41,124 nucleotides of DNA. Source: Nocardia vaccinii NBRC 15922. GTDB taxonomy: Bacteria; Actinomycetota; Actinomycetes; Mycobacteriales; Mycobacteriaceae. The position numbers were made by a program, and so were the translations under genes. This document shows, piece after piece, positions 24,871 through 33,125 of this stretch; the first letter of the stretch is position 1, and each line of letters opens with the position of its first letter. Below the pieces are notes generated by a model. The model made no database searches, had not been told where the DNA came from, and saw nothing but the letters and a program-made list of their open reading frames with translations. The stretch spans positions 1 through 41,124 of the forward strand of contig NZ_BDCC01000003.1 of NCBI RefSeq assembly GCF_001613305.1. Reading direction: 5' to 3'.

Positions 24871-25303
24871 CTGTCTCACAACCTCACTTCGCACTCGAAT
24901 ACGAGTCCGGCCACGAGTGACGCACCGTCCAGAAACCCGGCAGCAGCCGATGCGATCCGAGTGTATGCGAGGTTTGCCAGCAACGGACCGAACCGACTGA
25001 ACAACCCACATGTAATTCCCGCCGAACCTGCTCGAGGCAGGTCGCGACACCTCGAAACCAACCGTTTGCCCAGTAAATTCGGTCATTCCCCAGCGAATCA
25101 TCACCGAATCAACAAGATTCGTTTTGAAAGACTCGATCTTATAGCGATCTCTCTGCAATCGATCACCACTCGACCCGGACGCCTCCGAAGCCTCGAATCA
25201 CGCTCCCGGCAACATTTTCGCCACCTCGCCGCGGATTTCGGCACGGCCGTCACGGCTCCGCATCGAATCGATTCCCACCGCTGGCACAGCATATATCCGG
25301 CAA
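24871..25303. other. Long leader/intergenic region upstream of the second flavohemoprotein gene
   Basis: These 433 bases are visibly less GC-rich than their surroundings, especially 25060-25160. The frame upstream of the flavohemoprotein ATG stays open, but it has no ribosome site and no globin homology. A symmetric element, CGAATC-AACAA-GATTCG (25105-25121), is preceded by a second CGAATCA (25094-25100) and could be an operator. The promoter of the flavohemoprotein gene should lie here. No other gene is supported. Confidence 0.45.
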
Positions 25304-25456
25304 TCAGGCGCTGGACCGCAGGACGACATCGGCCGGCCACGTCACCGACTCGGCGGGCGGCGGGACCGTTTCCCTCGTGCGGCCCCGCACTATTCGCCAC
25401 CAGCGCTGGACTTCGGGCCCCAGCAGCAGTCCGCCCAGTAAGAGACGACACACCAC
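25304..25456 (-). CDS. Small hypothetical protein, 50 residues
   Basis: A GTG at 25456 is preceded by GAGGAGG (25464-25470) at a seven-base spacing, one of the best ribosome sites in the window. It opens a 50-codon frame ending with TGA at 25306-25304. The product begins VVCRLLLGGLLLGPEVQRWW, a short hydrophobic stretch with a Gly-rich centre, then RIVRGRTRETVPPPAES and a VLRSSA end. About 82% of third positions are G or C, in line with coding sequence here; one rare TTA Leu codon occurs. It lies between the lysozyme-domain gene and the second flavohemoprotein gene on the same strand. No family is recognised; it could be a small membrane-associated peptide. Confidence 0.5.
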   Translation of the reverse strand: MVCRLLLGGLLLGPEVQRWWRIVRGRTRETVPPPAESVTWPADVVLRSSA

Positions 25457-25634
25457 GACCGGACCTCCTCGACGGATCGGTCATCGCGGGCAGACGCTGC
25501 CGACGCCGGAGCGCGGTTCTCGAACCCGGCCGCCGGAATGTGCCTCTGGCGATTCTGCCGCAGTGGGATTCGAGGGCCGGGCGAGCCGGATCTTTCAGCC
25601 GCGCCGCGATAGACGTTGCGGCGGACCGATATTC

Positions 25635-26714
25635 CTACACCCGCACGATGCTGTTGTAGATGTTCTGGGCGTCTGCCATGCGGGTGCCGCGCGAGGAGCC
25701 CGAGCTGCGCTCGTAGTACTGGTCGAAGGCGGCGGCCGCGGCTTCCGGGGAGTTGGCGGCCTTGAGTTGGGCCAGGGCGCCGGATTCGTTGCCGTTGAGT
25801 TCGGACATCAGGAAGTCCAGTTGGGTGTTCAGATCGGAGGCCACCGTGTGTCTCGATGCGGCGAATGCCCGCAGGGCCGACAGGCGGCCGCCTTCCCACT
25901 GGGACAGCCCCAGGGCGCCCTCGCCGGAATTCCACGCACTGGTGTTGAAGCTGGACTCGACCTGCATATTGCCCAGGATGCCCGCGATCTGCGCCGAGGT
26001 CAGACCCATCTTCGTGCCGGGACCGTAGTGCTGGTAGAGGTAATCGTAGATCTGTTGCGCGGTGGCCTTCACGCCGGACAGCTCCTGCGGGCTGCTGGCG
26101 GCATAGTTCTGCGTCGAGCTGCCGGTGCGGAAGGTTCGACTGCCGTCGGAATTGGTGGTCACCCTCGGAGGTGACTGAGCGGCGATCTGGGCGGCCTTCT
26201 TCTGGATCTGTGTATTCGCGTCCTTCAGATCGTTGTGAATCTCGTCGACCGTGTTCGCGCACGCGGTGAGCATCGGGCCCTCGAGGGCGATCAGGCTCCT
26301 CGGGTCGTCCTTCGGCAGGCTCACGTTCAGCTGACCCTGCAACCAGGTGATCTTTTTGATGATCTTCCCGGCGGTGGTGTCGGCGATGCCCGCGGTATCG
26401 CCGGTGTGGTCGCCGACGTAATGATCGAAACCGGCCAGGTCGGTTTTGACCTGCTTCACCTGTTCGGAATGACTGTCGTACGCGGCGACCATCTTGGAGG
26501 CGTTCGACGTGTCGGACATCGATTTGCCGTCCTTGCCCACATCGGCCTGCAACAGGTCGGAGAAATCCGGGGCAGTGGACGGATCGCCGTTCCCGGTCAG
26601 ATCGACACACGTCTGGGCGTACTGCCACACCGCGTCGACGGCCGCGATCAAACCGGGCGAGGCGTTGGCCGGCGCGGTGAGCTTGGGCACGTCACGAAAA
26701 TGCTGGTCGGCCAC
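25635..26714 (-). CDS. Phage-type tail lysozyme-domain protein with helical N-terminal half
   Basis: The 359-residue product has two parts. Residues ~1-190 are polar and helical with heptad-like spacing and no signal peptide; they recall ESX/PE-PPE-like or DUF4226-like secreted actinobacterial proteins, but no WXG motif is clear. Residues ~215-359 match the phage tail-tip lysozyme fold: AQQIYDYLYQHYGPGTKMGL, SAQIAGILGNMQVESSFNTS with the likely catalytic Glu, and GLSQWEGGR. It should cleave peptidoglycan glycan strands once exported. A type VII route is inferred only from the absence of a Sec signal. GTG 26714 is the only in-frame start, since a TGA lies just upstream. It is separated from hspR by a strong terminator, so it has its own promoter. 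Confidence 0.82.
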   Translation of the reverse strand: MADQHFRDVPKLTAPANASPGLIAAVDAVWQYAQTCVDLTGNGDPSTAPDFSDLLQADVGKDGKSMSDTSNASKMVAAYDSHSEQVKQVKTDLAGFDHYVGDHTGDTAGIADTTAGKIIKKITWLQGQLNVSLPKDDPRSLIALEGPMLTACANTVDEIHNDLKDANTQIQKKAAQIAAQSPPRVTTNSDGSRTFRTGSSTQNYAASSPQELSGVKATAQQIYDYLYQHYGPGTKMGLTSAQIAGILGNMQVESSFNTSAWNSGEGALGLSQWEGGRLSALRAFAASRHTVASDLNTQLDFLMSELNGNESGALAQLKAANSPEAAAAAFDQYYERSSGSSRGTRMADAQNIYNSIVRV

Positions 26715-26797
26715 CTCGTATCACCCAGCCTTTCGCGAGCATCCTCGTCCATCCTCAACTATGCCGCCCTCCCATTGCTGGGAGCACGCATACGAAA

Positions 26798-26825
26798 ACA
26801 GCGCCCCTGTCGCCAGGGGCGCTGT
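26798..26825 (-). terminator. Intrinsic terminator of the dnaK-grpE-dnaJ-hspR operon
   Basis: ACAGCGCCCCTG (26798-26809) and CAGGGGCGCTGT (26814-26825) form a perfect 12-bp stem with a 4-base loop. On the minus strand it is followed at once by TTTT, so it is a complete rho-independent terminator 22 bp past the hspR stop. It insulates the heat-shock operon from the lysozyme-domain gene. Confidence 0.9.
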
Positions 26826-26846
26826 CCGGAGTTGACATTTCGCGGT

Positions 26847-27275
26847 CTAACGCCGCTTGTTGCGCGGCTGCCAGACCACCAGGGCGGTACTGCGTTGCGG
26901 CGGAGTCAGATCGGGACGGTAGGCCGAGCGCAGGCGTTCCACCTCTTCGGTGAGTTCGCCGACGCGCTGCTGTAACGCCTCGACCTGATTGGTGAGTTCG
27001 ATGATGCGTTTGATACCCGCCAGGTTGACGCCCTCGTCCTGGGAGAGGCGCTGCACCTCGCGGAGCAGCTCCACATCCCGGTTCGAGTAACGCCGCCCAC
27101 CGCCCGAGGTGCGATGGGGAGTGACCAGACCCAGCCGGTCGTAGGTGCGCAGGGTTTGCGCGTGCATACCGGCCAGCTGGGCGGCAACCGAGATCACGAA
27201 GTACTCGGCGCTTGCTCCACCCCGGCCGCTACCGGGTCGTTGTGGGGGCGGAGCCCCTGCCTGACCGGACGTCAT
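26847..27275 (-). CDS. hspR: HspR, MerR-family heat-shock repressor
   Basis: HspR represses the dnaK operon and clpB by binding HAIR repeats, with DnaK as co-repressor. The 142-residue product has a Pro/Gly-rich leader (~1-25), then a MerR-type winged helix: FVISVAAQLAGMHAQTLRTY (recognition helix), DRLGLVTPHRT, GGGRRYSNRDVELLREVQ. A coiled coil (~85-115, IIELTNQVEALQQRVGELTEEVERLR) mediates dimerisation, and a basic tail ends VVWQPRNKRR. ATG 27275 has AGGTG eight bases upstream. The gene starts two bases after the dnaJ stop, as the last gene of the operon, so it regulates itself. HAIR-like sites are visible upstream of both dnaK and clpB. Confidence 0.95.
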   Translation of the reverse strand: MTSGQAGAPPPQRPGSGRGGASAEYFVISVAAQLAGMHAQTLRTYDRLGLVTPHRTSGGGRRYSNRDVELLREVQRLSQDEGVNLAGIKRIIELTNQVEALQQRVGELTEEVERLRSAYRPDLTPPQRSTALVVWQPRNKRR

Positions 27276-27277
27276 AA

Positions 27278-28453
27278 CTACGCACCTGCCCATCCAGCTC
27301 GCGGGTCGAACCCGCCGGCCTTCTCCGCCTCCGCATAGCGCCGCAACGCCTCGGAGGCCTCGTCGTCCAGCTTCGGCGGAACCGCGACCTTGACCGTCAC
27401 CAGCAGATCGCCCGCACCGCCGGAACGCTTGGGCACACCGCGCCCACGCACTCTCAGGGTACGGCCGTCGGCGGTGCCCGCGGGCACCTTCACTCCGACA
27501 CGCCCGTCCAGGGTGGGTACGGACACCGTTGTGCCCAACACCAATTCGCTGTAGCTGACCGGCAGCACCAGGGTCAGGTCGTCGCCGTTGCGGCCGAAGA
27601 CCCTGTCGTTGCTGACGTGCACGGTGACGAACAGATCACCCGCGGGAGCACCGCGCAGACCCGCTTCGCCCTGGCCCGCCAAGCGAATTCGCTGACCGTC
27701 CCGCACACCCGGCGGAATCCGCACCGTGATGGTGCGGGTCCGGTTCTGGATGCCGGTGCCGCGGCAGTCCACGCACGGGTCGTCGATGATCGATCCCGTG
27801 CCGCGGCAGTCGTCGCACGGTTCGCTGAATCCGAACGCACCCTGGTTCCGGCTGATGACGCCGGTTCCGTTGCAGTGCGGGCAGACTCGCGGACTCGTGC
27901 CGGGCTTCGCGCCGCTGCCGTGACAGGTCGTACACGGCGAGGGGCTGGTCATCCGCAGCGGAACGGTGACACCCTGCGCGGCCTCGCGGAAGCCGAGATT
28001 CGTCTCGGTTTCCACATCGCTGCCGCGCCGCGGACGCGTCGAGGTGCGCGTCGCACCGCCGGGGCCGCGGTTGAACAGACCGCCGAGGATGTCACCCAGA
28101 CCGCCGTCCGCCGCGGAACCCGCTGCGCCACCGAAGATGTCGCCCAGGTTGAATTCGTTGAACCCACCCTGTCCGTAACCGCCACCGGGCGAGAAGCCGC
28201 CGCGACCGAAACCGCCGTTGGCGAACAGCCGCCGGGCCTCGTCGTACTCCGAGCGCTTCTCCGGATCGGACAGCACGGCATGCGCCTCGCTGACGGCCTT
28301 GAACCGCTCCTCGGCCTTGGTATCACCCGGATTCTTGTCCGGATGCAGGTCCCGGGCCAGTTTGCGATAGGCCTTCTTGATCTCGTCCTGGGTGGCGCCG
28401 GAGGAAATACCCAGCTCCTTGTAGAAGTCCTTCTCGAGCCACTCACGATTCAC
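27278..28453 (-). CDS. dnaJ: DnaJ (Hsp40) co-chaperone
   Basis: DnaJ delivers substrates to DnaK and stimulates its ATPase. The 391-residue product has the J-domain (~10-75) with intact HPD ([12 protein letters not shown]), a Gly/Phe-rich linker ([19 protein letters not shown]), four zinc-finger repeats ([32 protein letters not shown]) and the two C-terminal beta domains with a dimerisation end. It is therefore a type I DnaJ. GTG 28453 has AAGGAGG nine bases upstream; earlier in-frame codons belong to the leader. It follows grpE by 71 bp and is followed by hspR after two bases. The N-terminal [15 protein letters not shown] resembles mycobacterial DnaJ1. Confidence 0.97.
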   Translation of the reverse strand: MNREWLEKDFYKELGISSGATQDEIKKAYRKLARDLHPDKNPGDTKAEERFKAVSEAHAVLSDPEKRSEYDEARRLFANGGFGRGGFSPGGGYGQGGFNEFNLGDIFGGAAGSAADGGLGDILGGLFNRGPGGATRTSTRPRRGSDVETETNLGFREAAQGVTVPLRMTSPSPCTTCHGSGAKPGTSPRVCPHCNGTGVISRNQGAFGFSEPCDDCRGTGSIIDDPCVDCRGTGIQNRTRTITVRIPPGVRDGQRIRLAGQGEAGLRGAPAGDLFVTVHVSNDRVFGRNGDDLTLVLPVSYSELVLGTTVSVPTLDGRVGVKVPAGTADGRTLRVRGRGVPKRSGGAGDLLVTVKVAVPPKLDDEASEALRRYAEAEKAGGFDPRAGWAGA

Positions 28454-28524
28454 CAGGCATCTCCTCCTTTCTGTGCTTGTGCATACCCCCACCCACCGCA
28501 CCGGTCAGCTCAGATATGCGTTTC

Positions 28525-29142
28525 TCAATCGTCGTCGTCATCGGTGCCAGCGTTTCCTGTCACCAGATCTGTTACCCCGTCGGTCACTCCGACAAGCGCG
28601 TGCCGCAGCACCCGGTCACCGAAGCGATACCCCTTACGCATGACGACACCGATCACCGGATCGTGGCCCTCGCCCTCGTGCTGCACGGCCTCGTGCAACG
28701 TCGGGTCGAACGACTCGCCCTCCGCGCCGAACTGCTCGAGCCCCTGCTTCTGCAGCGCCTCGGCCAGCTTGTCCGCCACGGACTTCAGCGGCCCGGACTC
28801 CAGGTCGCCGTGTGCGCGAGCACGATCCAGATCGTCCAGCACGCCGAGCAGTTCGGTGACCACCGACGCCTTGGCGGTATCGATCGCGGCCTTGCGGTCG
28901 CGCTCGGTGCGCCGCCGGTAGTTGGCGTACTCGGCGGTCAGACGCTGCAGGTCGGCTGTGCGCTCGGCCAATTCGGCATGCACCGGGTCGGCCTGCGCGT
29001 CGGCGTCGGCCGCGGGTTCCGGCCCACCGTCGGCCGCGGCGTCCTGCGACGCCGCGGCCTGGCGGACCTCACCAGTGACCGGATCGACCTTGCGGTTGTC
29101 CACGATCGTGACCGGTTCGGATTCCGAATTGTTTTCCGTCAC
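28525..29142 (-). CDS. grpE: GrpE nucleotide-exchange factor
   Basis: GrpE releases ADP from DnaK. The 205-residue product has an acidic disordered head (~1-50), a long dimerisation helix (~52-100, [20 protein letters not shown] then RRRTERDR) and the beta wing with the family motif [20 protein letters not shown], ending in a run of Asp. The GTG at 29142 overlaps the dnaK stop codon (GTGA), so translation is coupled to dnaK. The order dnaK-grpE-dnaJ-hspR is that of mycobacteria and streptomycetes. Confidence 0.97.
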   Translation of the reverse strand: MTENNSESEPVTIVDNRKVDPVTGEVRQAAASQDAAADGGPEPAADADAQADPVHAELAERTADLQRLTAEYANYRRRTERDRKAAIDTAKASVVTELLGVLDDLDRARAHGDLESGPLKSVADKLAEALQKQGLEQFGAEGESFDPTLHEAVQHEGEGHDPVIGVVMRKGYRFGDRVLRHALVGVTDGVTDLVTGNAGTDDDDD

Positions 29143-30974
29143 TTCTTCTCCGGCTCTTCCACGACCTCCGCGTCGACGACCGTGTCATCGGATTCGGGAG
29201 CGGCACCGTCGCCCGCTGCCGAGGCATCGGCCGCCGACGCCTCGTAGATCGCCTGACCCAGGGCCTGCGACTCGGTGGCCAGCTTCTCCACCGCGGTCTT
29301 GATGGCCGCGATGTCGGTGCCCTTCAGGGCCTCGTTCGCCTCGGTGATGGCCGACTCGACCTTGCCCTTGACGTCCGCGGGCACCTTGTCCTCGTTGTCC
29401 TTGATGAACTTCTCGGTCTGGTGCACCAGGGACTCGGCCTGGTTGCGGGTCTCGGCCTCCTCGCGACGCGCCTTGTCCTCGGCCGCGTGCGCCTCGGCGT
29501 CCTTGACCATCCGGTCGATCTCCTCCTTGGACAGGCCGGAGCCGTCCTGGATCTTGATCGTGTTCTCCTTGCCGGTGCCCTTGTCCTTCGCGGTGACGTG
29601 GACGATGCCGTTCGCGTCGATGTCGAAGGTGACCTCGATCTGCGGCACGCCGCGCGGGGCCGGCGGGATGCCGGTCAGCTCGAACGAGCCGAGCAGCTTG
29701 TTGTGCGAGGCGATCTCGCGCTCACCCTGGAAGACCTGGATCTGCACCGAGGGCTGGTTGTCGTCCGCGGTGGTGAAGGTCTCCGACCGCTTGGTCGGGA
29801 TCGTGGTGTTGCGCTCGATGAGCTTGGTCATCACGCCGCCCTTGGTCTCGATACCCAGCGACAGCGGAGTGACATCGAGCAGCAGGACGTCCTTGACCTC
29901 ACCCTTGAGCACACCGGCCTGCAGGGCGGCGCCGACCGCGACGACCTCGTCCGGGTTCACGCCCTTGTTCGGCTCCTTGCCCCCGGTCAGTTCCTTGACC
30001 AGCTCGGAGACCGCGGGCATACGGGTCGAACCACCAACCAGGACAACGTGATCGATGTCCTTGACCGAGATGCCGGCGTCCTTGATGACGGACTGGAACG
30101 GCTGGCGGGTGCGGTCCAGCAGATCGGAGGTGATCTTCTGGAATTCCGAACGGGTCAGCTGCTCGTCCAGGAACAGCGGGTTCTTGTCCGCGTCGACGGT
30201 GATGTAGGGCAGGTTGATCGAGGTGCTCTGTGAGGAGCTCAGCTCGATCTTCGCCTTCTCCGCGGCCTCACGCAGCCGCTGCATCGCCATCTTGTCCTTG
30301 GTCAGGTCGATGCTGTTGCTGGACTTGAACTTGTCGACCAGCCACTGCACGACGCGCTCGTCCCAGTCGTCACCACCGAGGTGGTTGTCGCCGGACGTGG
30401 CGCGGACCTCGACGACGCCCTCGCCGATCTCCAGCAGCGAGACGTCGAAGGTGCCGCCACCGAGGTCGAAGACCAGGATGGTCTGCTCCTTGTCGCCCTT
30501 GTCCAGGCCGTAGGCCAGGGCCGCGGCGGTGGGCTCGTTGACGATGCGCAGCACGTTCAGACCGGCGATCTGACCGGCTTCCTTGGTGGCCTGACGCTGC
30601 GCGTCCTCGAAGTACGCCGGGACGGTGATGACCGCGTCGGTGATCTCCTCACCGAGGTAGGACTCCGCGTCGCGCTTGAGCTTCATCAGCACGCGGGCGC
30701 TGATCTCCTGCGGGGTGTACTTCTTGCTGTCGATGTCCACGGTCCAGTCGGTGCCGATGTGGCGCTTGACCGAGCGGATGGTGCGATCGACGTTGGTGAC
30801 GGCCTGGTTCTTCGCAGGCTGACCGACCAGCACCTCACCGTTCTTCGCGAACGCGACGATCGACGGAGTGGTCCGCGATCCTTCCGAGTTGGCGACGACG
30901 ACCGGTTCCCCGCCTTCGAGAACGGCGACGACCGAGTTCGTGGTCCCGAGGTCGATACCGACCGCACGAGCCAT
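29139..30974 (-). CDS. dnaK: DnaK (Hsp70) chaperone
   Basis: The 611-residue Hsp70 begins [20 protein letters not shown] (phosphate 1 loop). It has the other nucleotide-binding motifs ([49 protein letters not shown]), the interdomain linker [19 protein letters not shown], the substrate-binding beta domain and a helical lid. The tail ends [13 protein letters not shown], close to the Hsp70 EEVD-like acidic end. It folds nascent and stressed proteins with DnaJ and GrpE and serves as the HspR co-repressor. ATG 30974 has a perfect AGGAGG six bases upstream; the frame upstream runs through the promoter and HAIR sites and is not translated. It is first in its operon. Confidence 0.98.
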   Translation of the reverse strand: MARAVGIDLGTTNSVVAVLEGGEPVVVANSEGSRTTPSIVAFAKNGEVLVGQPAKNQAVTNVDRTIRSVKRHIGTDWTVDIDSKKYTPQEISARVLMKLKRDAESYLGEEITDAVITVPAYFEDAQRQATKEAGQIAGLNVLRIVNEPTAAALAYGLDKGDKEQTILVFDLGGGTFDVSLLEIGEGVVEVRATSGDNHLGGDDWDERVVQWLVDKFKSSNSIDLTKDKMAMQRLREAAEKAKIELSSSQSTSINLPYITVDADKNPLFLDEQLTRSEFQKITSDLLDRTRQPFQSVIKDAGISVKDIDHVVLVGGSTRMPAVSELVKELTGGKEPNKGVNPDEVVAVGAALQAGVLKGEVKDVLLLDVTPLSLGIETKGGVMTKLIERNTTIPTKRSETFTTADDNQPSVQIQVFQGEREIASHNKLLGSFELTGIPPAPRGVPQIEVTFDIDANGIVHVTAKDKGTGKENTIKIQDGSGLSKEEIDRMVKDAEAHAAEDKARREEAETRNQAESLVHQTEKFIKDNEDKVPADVKGKVESAITEANEALKGTDIAAIKTAVEKLATESQALGQAIYEASAADASAAGDGAAPESDDTVVDAEVVEEPEKK

Positions 30975-31094
30975 TGTGTTCCTCCTATGTGACGTACCTA
31001 TATGTGGCGATGCAGGGCAGACGCCTGCCGCGGCTGCCTGGCGGCAACCACCGGACCTCACCCCGACACCGCCTGGAGCACGGTCCTCAGCAAC

Positions 31095-31115
31095 ACTGAG
31101 CGTGGTCGGCTCAAT
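31095..31115. promoter_or_regulatory. Second, degenerate HAIR-like site at dnaK
   Basis: ACTGAGC-GTGGTCG-GCTCAAT keeps the HAIR spacing of seven and 9 of 14 arm positions. It touches the proposed -10 element (31114-31119), a position where binding would block open-complex formation. Confidence 0.4.
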
Positions 31116-31142
31116 CCTGCATCCACTCGGAGTCCGAGTCAA
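31114..31142 (-). promoter_or_regulatory. Probable dnaK promoter
   Basis: Read on the minus strand, TTGACT (31142-31137) and CAGGAT (31119-31114) are separated by 17 bp, a normal spacing for a housekeeping sigma-70 promoter. It lies about 140 bp upstream of the dnaK start and between two HAIR-like repeats, as expected for HspR repression. The -10 is imperfect. Confidence 0.45.
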
Positions 31143-31149
31143 CTGGGAA

Positions 31150-31170
31150 CTTGAGTCCATGACACTCAGC
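31150..31170. promoter_or_regulatory. HAIR-like HspR operator upstream of dnaK
   Basis: CTTGAGT-CCATGAC-ACTCAGC has one perfect HAIR arm, the right spacing and 12 of 14 arm positions overall. It lies just upstream of the proposed -35 element. HspR binding here would give heat-inducible, autoregulated expression of the operon. Confidence 0.85.
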
Positions 31171-31409
31171 TTTGCGTCGATCTACTCAACGAGCGGCCGG
31201 TCGTATGCATTCCCGGTCGCCCGAGAATTTTTCCCGGACCGGCCGATTCACCGGAACTGCCCGGTCAGCGGGGTTGTCCTGGCGTCCGCGCCGAAGATGC
31301 GGTCTCGGCCCACCGGTATGGACCCCGACCCGTGGACGTCCGGAGACAGCGGAGAACCCGGCCACACGACCACTCGAACGGCGATCGGGTGACCGGCGGG
31401 ACAGCGGCG

Positions 31410-32054
31410 CTATCCGGCCGCGGCGAGAACTTCCTCGGCGAGATCGTCGTCCAGGGTGACCCGGACCAGCGCGGCGGCCAGTTCGGCATCGTGACCCGAG
31501 GGGCTCAGACGATCCAGGCTCGCGGCATCACCGGGCAGGCCGAGGCGTTCGGCGCCCCGCCGGGCCCGGGCGTCGAAATGCGGCCGCACCCAGGTCCAGA
31601 CGTCCTGGATCTCCCGCAGGAAGATGTCCGCGCCGGTCGGTCCGATGCCCTTGAACTGCTGCAACAGCTCGGCCAGCCGGGCCGGATCGCCGTCGGCCTC
31701 CTGCGCCAGCAGGCGCAGATCGCCGTGATAGCGCTCGAGCAGCAGCGTGGCGTTGGCACCGAGGCGGGTGGCGGTGGATTCGTCGTAGCGCTTGTAGTGG
31801 CCTCGGCCGAGCGCGTCGACGAGGTCCTGCCAGTCGGCCTCGGCGACGTGTTGCGGCGTGGTGTACTCCGAGGAGATCAGCTCCCGGGTGGCGCCCAGCG
31901 CGATCTGCGCGGAAATGGGATGGCTCAGCAATTCGGCGAGCATCAGCAGTTGGAACAGCGGAGCGGGCTTGTCCGCCAGCGTGATCCCGGCCTGGCGCGC
32001 ATAGCTGGTGCCCGCGCGATCCAGCAACTCGCGCACGATATCTGTTCGGCTCAT
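31410..32054 (-). CDS. HhH-GPD-superfamily (endonuclease III-like) protein
   Basis: The 214-residue protein is all-helical with a helix-hairpin-helix DNA-binding motif, LLQQFKGIGPTGADIFLREI (~148-167), followed by a TWVRPHFDARAR segment. This is the HhH-GPD fold of base-excision DNA glycosylases such as endonuclease III. The catalytic Lys of AP-lyases and the iron-sulphur Cys cluster at the C-terminus are both absent, so it is either a monofunctional glycosylase or a non-catalytic relative. SALxxA-like packing segments (LFQLLMLAELLSHPISAQIA) correspond to the first helices. AGGTG precedes the ATG at 32054. It is 67 bp downstream of the sigma factor gene and may share its transcript. Confidence 0.8.
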   Translation of the reverse strand: MSRTDIVRELLDRAGTSYARQAGITLADKPAPLFQLLMLAELLSHPISAQIALGATRELISSEYTTPQHVAEADWQDLVDALGRGHYKRYDESTATRLGANATLLLERYHGDLRLLAQEADGDPARLAELLQQFKGIGPTGADIFLREIQDVWTWVRPHFDARARRGAERLGLPGDAASLDRLSPSGHDAELAAALVRVTLDDDLAEEVLAAAG

Positions 32055-32121
32055 CTCGCACCTGCCTTCCTTTCTCGGTCGACTTACCCGGTACCGAGGC
32101 GCTCACCCGTCACCTGCGGAA

Positions 32122-33009
32122 TCAGTCGTGCGGCCGGTCCAGCATGGGGAAACGACCCGAGTCGAGCAGGGCGGCGACCGCGTCCCTGCGCGCTTCGGGC
32201 GCGGCGTAGTCCGGATGCGCGCGGAATACGGCCGCGGCGTCGTGCAAGTGGACCATCTGCTGTTCGGCCGCCGCGGCCGTGCGACCGCCCGGGGTGACCG
32301 GGTGGGCGGCCAGGGCCGGCCGGCGCGGGTCGACCCGGCCGAGTTCGACGGCCTTGCCGACCCGGCGCGCACATCGGCACGGCGCTTTCGGATTCACCAC
32401 GCCGCAGGTCGAGTTCAGGAACGCGCCCAGGCGTTTGCGGGCCCGCTCCGCCCGCTTGCGGAACGCGGCCGGTGACGTGCCGAGAATCCACGCCGCCTCG
32501 GCCGAGCCGAGTTCGAACACGTCGTGCAGGACGAATGCGACGCGTTCGTCCCGGCTCAGGCACTGCAACATGCCCTGACTGCAGGACAGGCGGACCTCCC
32601 GCGTCAACACTGCCGCCTCGGGGCCGCGGTAATCCTGTTCGGCCAGGCCGTCGCGCAGACCGGTGGCGAATTCGTCCAGCGACAGCTGCACGCGCTCCTG
32701 CGGGCTGCGCCGGCGCAGATTCGTCAGATAGTTCACGCCGATGCGATACGACCAGGTCAGCAGCCTGGCCTCGGCGCGCCAGGTGCCGAGATTGCCGACG
32801 ACCCGCAGCAGGATCTCCTGGGTGGCGTCCTCGGCGTCCGCCGGCCGGCCGGTCATGCGCAGCGCCAACCGGTACAGCGGGTCCTGCAGCAGCCGGATAA
32901 CCTCGGTGACCGCGGCGCGATCCCCGGCGACGGCCCGCGCGACCAGGTCCGCCTCGCCGGGAACGGGCTCGTGCGTGAACGGCTCCGCCGCCGATTCGAT
33001 GTCCACCAC
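32122..33009 (-). CDS. ECF-type RNA polymerase sigma factor with Cys-containing C-terminal extension
   Basis: From GTG 33009 the product is about 295 residues. Sigma region 2 spans ~25-100 (VTEVIRLLQDPLYRLALRMT, DAEDATQEILLRVV, AEARLLTWSYRIGVNYL) and region 4 spans ~140-195 (CLSRDERVAFVLHDVFELGS, EAAWILGTSPAAFRKRAERA). The ~100-residue extension begins STCGVVNPKAPCRCARRVG, with three Cys, and ends in a helical part (HLHDAAAVFRAHPDYAAPEA). Extensions of this kind occur in some actinobacterial ECF groups and probably act as built-in regulatory modules in place of an anti-sigma factor; none is encoded beside it. The start is uncertain because no ribosome site is clear and GTG 33006 also fits. 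It lies between the dehalogenase and HhH genes, co-directional. Confidence 0.87.
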   Translation of the reverse strand: MVDIESAAEPFTHEPVPGEADLVARAVAGDRAAVTEVIRLLQDPLYRLALRMTGRPADAEDATQEILLRVVGNLGTWRAEARLLTWSYRIGVNYLTNLRRRSPQERVQLSLDEFATGLRDGLAEQDYRGPEAAVLTREVRLSCSQGMLQCLSRDERVAFVLHDVFELGSAEAAWILGTSPAAFRKRAERARKRLGAFLNSTCGVVNPKAPCRCARRVGKAVELGRVDPRRPALAAHPVTPGGRTAAAAEQQMVHLHDAAAVFRAHPDYAAPEARRDAVAALLDSGRFPMLDRPHD

Positions 33010-33125
33010 ATCATCGTTCGACGGATCGGCCGGCGGCGCAACAACGGCATCGAGCCGATGGTGGCGACATCGCCTCCGCCCCCGGGGCGCGGCCGAGCAG
33101 TGTGGCCGCGCCGTGGCCGAGGCCC

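Larger units (their letters stand above)
30975..31409 (-). promoter_or_regulatory. dnaK operon control region
   Basis: This gene-free 435-bp region lies upstream of dnaK and downstream of the HhH-GPD gene, which is also on the minus strand. It holds two HAIR-like repeats, a -35/-10 pair and a ~140-base leader ending in AGGAGG. The part from 31200 to 31409 shows no recognised element or terminator. Confidence 0.6.

Noticed and set aside
24871..25158. N-terminal extension of the second flavohemoprotein
   Set aside because: The frame is open, but the globin begins at MDSRAAALVR (24870) exactly where its paralogue begins, and the extension has no ribosome site or homology.
23908..25659. 583-codon plus-strand frame
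   Set aside because: It is antisense to the second flavohemoprotein gene, then runs through non-coding DNA and the small gene.
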